A DNA stretch of 5,976 bases from Clostridia bacterium (GTDB lineage Bacteria > Bacillota_A > Clostridia > Oscillospirales > CAG-272): NCBI GenBank assembly GCA_017500625.1, contig JAFVYX010000226.1:1-5976 (forward strand), given 5' to 3'. A program made the translations under genes and the position numbers. This document shows, piece after piece, positions 5,018 to 5,976 of this stretch (within the stretch, counting starts at the first letter, position 1; every line of letters begins with the position of its first letter). The notes beneath the pieces are model-generated. The model saw nothing but the letters and a program-made list of their open reading frames with translations, was not told the origin of the DNA and ran no database searches.

Positions 5018-5878
5018 ATGAAAATCTCTACCGAGATCAACTCGACCGCTAAGCACGTGGGCGAGGTACGCGCCGTGGAGCTTGTTGCCGCCGCGGGCTT
5101 TGACGCCTACGATCTTTCGATGTTCGCGATGGCACCCGTCGACTGGCGGACCAACAAGATCATCGAGACCGATCACCCCCTCGCGGGGGCGGGCTACGCC
5201 GCCTTTGCCAAGGAGATCGCTCACGTGGCCAAGGAATGCGGCCTCGTCTGCAACCAATCGCACGCGCCCTTCCCCTCGGACGAGCGCATGGTCCCCTACC
5301 TCTGCCGCGCCATTGAATGCACGGCCATCGCGGGAGGTGACGTGTGCGTCATTCACCCCAACAGCAGCATCTCGATCGAGGAAAACGCCGAGATGTACCG
5401 TCCGCTCGTGGAGCTGGGCAAGTCGTGCGGTGTCCGCATCGCCACCGAGAACATGTGGAAATGGGACGCCGAAAAGGATTGCGCCGCCACCGCCGCCTGC
5501 TCGGACCACAAGAATTTTCCGCTTCAGCTTCAGGCGATCGACGAGGACGCCTTTGTCGCCTGCCTTGACATCGGCCACGCCGAGATGCGCGGGCTTGGCA
5601 CCTCGTCGGTCGAGCTGATCCGCGCGCTGGGCCCGCGCCTTGCGGCCCTCCACGTGCACGATAACGACCTCTACCGTGACCGCCACGCCATTCCCTTTTC
5701 GATGCAGATCGACTTCGAGCCGATCGCCGAGGCCCTCCGCGAGGTGGGGTATACGGGCTACGTAACGCTGGAGGCCGAACGCCACCTCACCGCCTACACC
5801 CCCGACACGGTCGCCGCAGGCCTTGCCGAAATGGCCGCCGCCGCCCGTCGCTTTGCCGCGATGATCGAGGGAGAGTGA
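5018..5878 (+). CDS. Sugar phosphate isomerase/epimerase-like TIM barrel, copy B, 286 aa
   Basis: Paralogue of the preceding gene, with every predicted active-site residue kept at the same number: His82, His113, Glu144, Asp184, His187, HVHDND 212-217 and Glu252. Differences cluster in segments expected to be loops around the barrel mouth: 39-51, 88-96, 115-120 and 148-176. That suggests a different sugar or partner rather than a redundant copy. Copy B has extra cysteines (Cys96, Cys155) and ends in one additional Glu. It has its own Shine-Dalgarno, AAAGGAG (5004-5010), 7 bases before ATG 5018 and 20 bases after the copy A stop, so it is the last gene of the mscL operon, which ends at the terminator at 5886-5925. 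The two proteins might form a heteromeric pair or act in successive steps; that is inference. Superfamily firm, substrate unknown. Confidence 0.85.
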   Translation: MKISTEINSTAKHVGEVRAVELVAAAGFDAYDLSMFAMAPVDWRTNKIIETDHPLAGAGYAAFAKEIAHVAKECGLVCNQSHAPFPSDERMVPYLCRAIECTAIAGGDVCVIHPNSSISIEENAEMYRPLVELGKSCGVRIATENMWKWDAEKDCAATAACSDHKNFPLQLQAIDEDAFVACLDIGHAEMRGLGTSSVELIRALGPRLAALHVHDNDLYRDRHAIPFSMQIDFEPIAEALREVGYTGYVTLEAERHLTAYTPDTVAAGLAEMAAAARRFAAMIEGE

Positions 5879-5885
5879 CACAAAT

Positions 5886-5925
5886 AAAAAACAAAAAAAG
5901 GAGCCGTGGCTCCTTTTTTGTTTTT
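5886..5925 (+). terminator. Strong terminator closing the mscL-isomerase operon
   Basis: GGAGC (5900-5904) and GCTCC (5909-5913) form the GC core with a CGTG loop. The stem is extended by A6/T6 and, past a bulged A and a C-G pair, by A5/T5, giving a long U-rich tail (T6-G-T5). The A-rich left side means it could also act leftward on any convergent gene beyond the window. Confidence 0.9.
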
Positions 5926-5976
5926 CTGGATCGGGGGCAGTGAGCGTACGGCGAGGGGGGGAGCGGTAATTTATGC
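5926..5976. other. Terminal 51 bases without an identifiable gene
   Basis: This stretch is G-rich on the plus strand, with a run of seven G at 5955-5961, and ends GGTAATTTATGC. No start with a Shine-Dalgarno or credible coding frame is visible in either direction. It may be intergenic DNA or the beginning of a repeat where the contig broke. Confidence 0.4.

Larger units (their letters stand above)
4140..5878 (+). repeat. Tandem gene duplication (two isomerase copies)
   Basis: The copies 4140-4997 and 5018-5878 align without gaps at a constant offset of 878 bases, until an extra final Glu codon in copy B. By hand count about 219 of 285 residues are identical (about 77%). Identity is patchy. 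Long blocks are identical including silent positions: 4323-4378 with 5201-5256, 4670-4718 with 5548-5596, and 4915-4969 with 5793-5847. Other stretches, such as codons 39-51 and 148-176, differ heavily. Confidence 0.9.

Noticed and set aside
3729..5881. Long minus-strand frames opposite mscL and the two isomerase genes (3729-4907 and 4916-5881)
   Set aside because: They resemble each other only because the sense genes are paralogues. They have no credible start signals, and the sense strand has full family motifs.

Overview
This is a GC-rich bacterial window (roughly 60-65% GC by eye). It carries compact genes with strong AGGAG-type ribosome binding sites, short intergenic gaps and stem-plus-U-tract terminators. 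This style, together with a class II fumarase, MscL, a glycerophosphodiesterase and xylose-isomerase-like TIM barrels, fits an uncultured Clostridia-type Bacillota, perhaps from a gut community. That placement is inference; there is no rRNA or tRNA to anchor it. The abrupt ends and odd length suggest the window may be a whole short contig.

Layout. Positions 1-~103 are AT-rich and unlike the rest: the tail of one small ORF, a strong Shine-Dalgarno and the first ~14 codons of another. They run straight into the middle of a class II fumarase gene (fumC, ~101-1207) that lacks about its first 88 codons. This is either a chimeric contig end or a genuine recombination/insertion breakpoint. After an 84-bp gap comes a Mrr-type restriction endonuclease (1292-2314) with two N-terminal winged-helix-like segments and a visible PD-(D/E)xK-type catalytic core. 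A structured intergenic region follows (2315-2502), with two near-identical terminator hairpins on either side of a third, more complex inverted repeat. It separates the plus-strand genes from a minus-strand pair: a glycerophosphodiester phosphodiesterase (3388-2672) and a coupled 55-residue DUF3006-like protein (2670-2503).

The divergent region 3389-3533 holds a perfect sigma-A consensus promoter (TTGACA-N17-TATAAT) reading right, an extended -10 promoter reading left, and a palindrome overlapping the left promoter's -35. The right promoter drives an apparent three-gene operon: mscL with an unusually long C-terminal linker (3534-4136), then two tandem paralogous sugar phosphate isomerase/epimerase-like genes (4140-4997 and 5018-5878), ending at a strong terminator (5886-5925). 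The last 51 bases hold no recognisable gene.

How the genes fit together: GDPD releases glycerol 3-phosphate from lipid head-group diesters, and MscL is an osmotic emergency valve. The isomerase pair probably handles a sugar or polyol (phosphate). No single pathway ties these to the Mrr nuclease or fumarase. The most interesting points are the left-end junction, the mosaic tandem duplication, the extended MscL and the intergenic hairpin cluster. I did not find convincing evidence of a wholly new multi-gene system.
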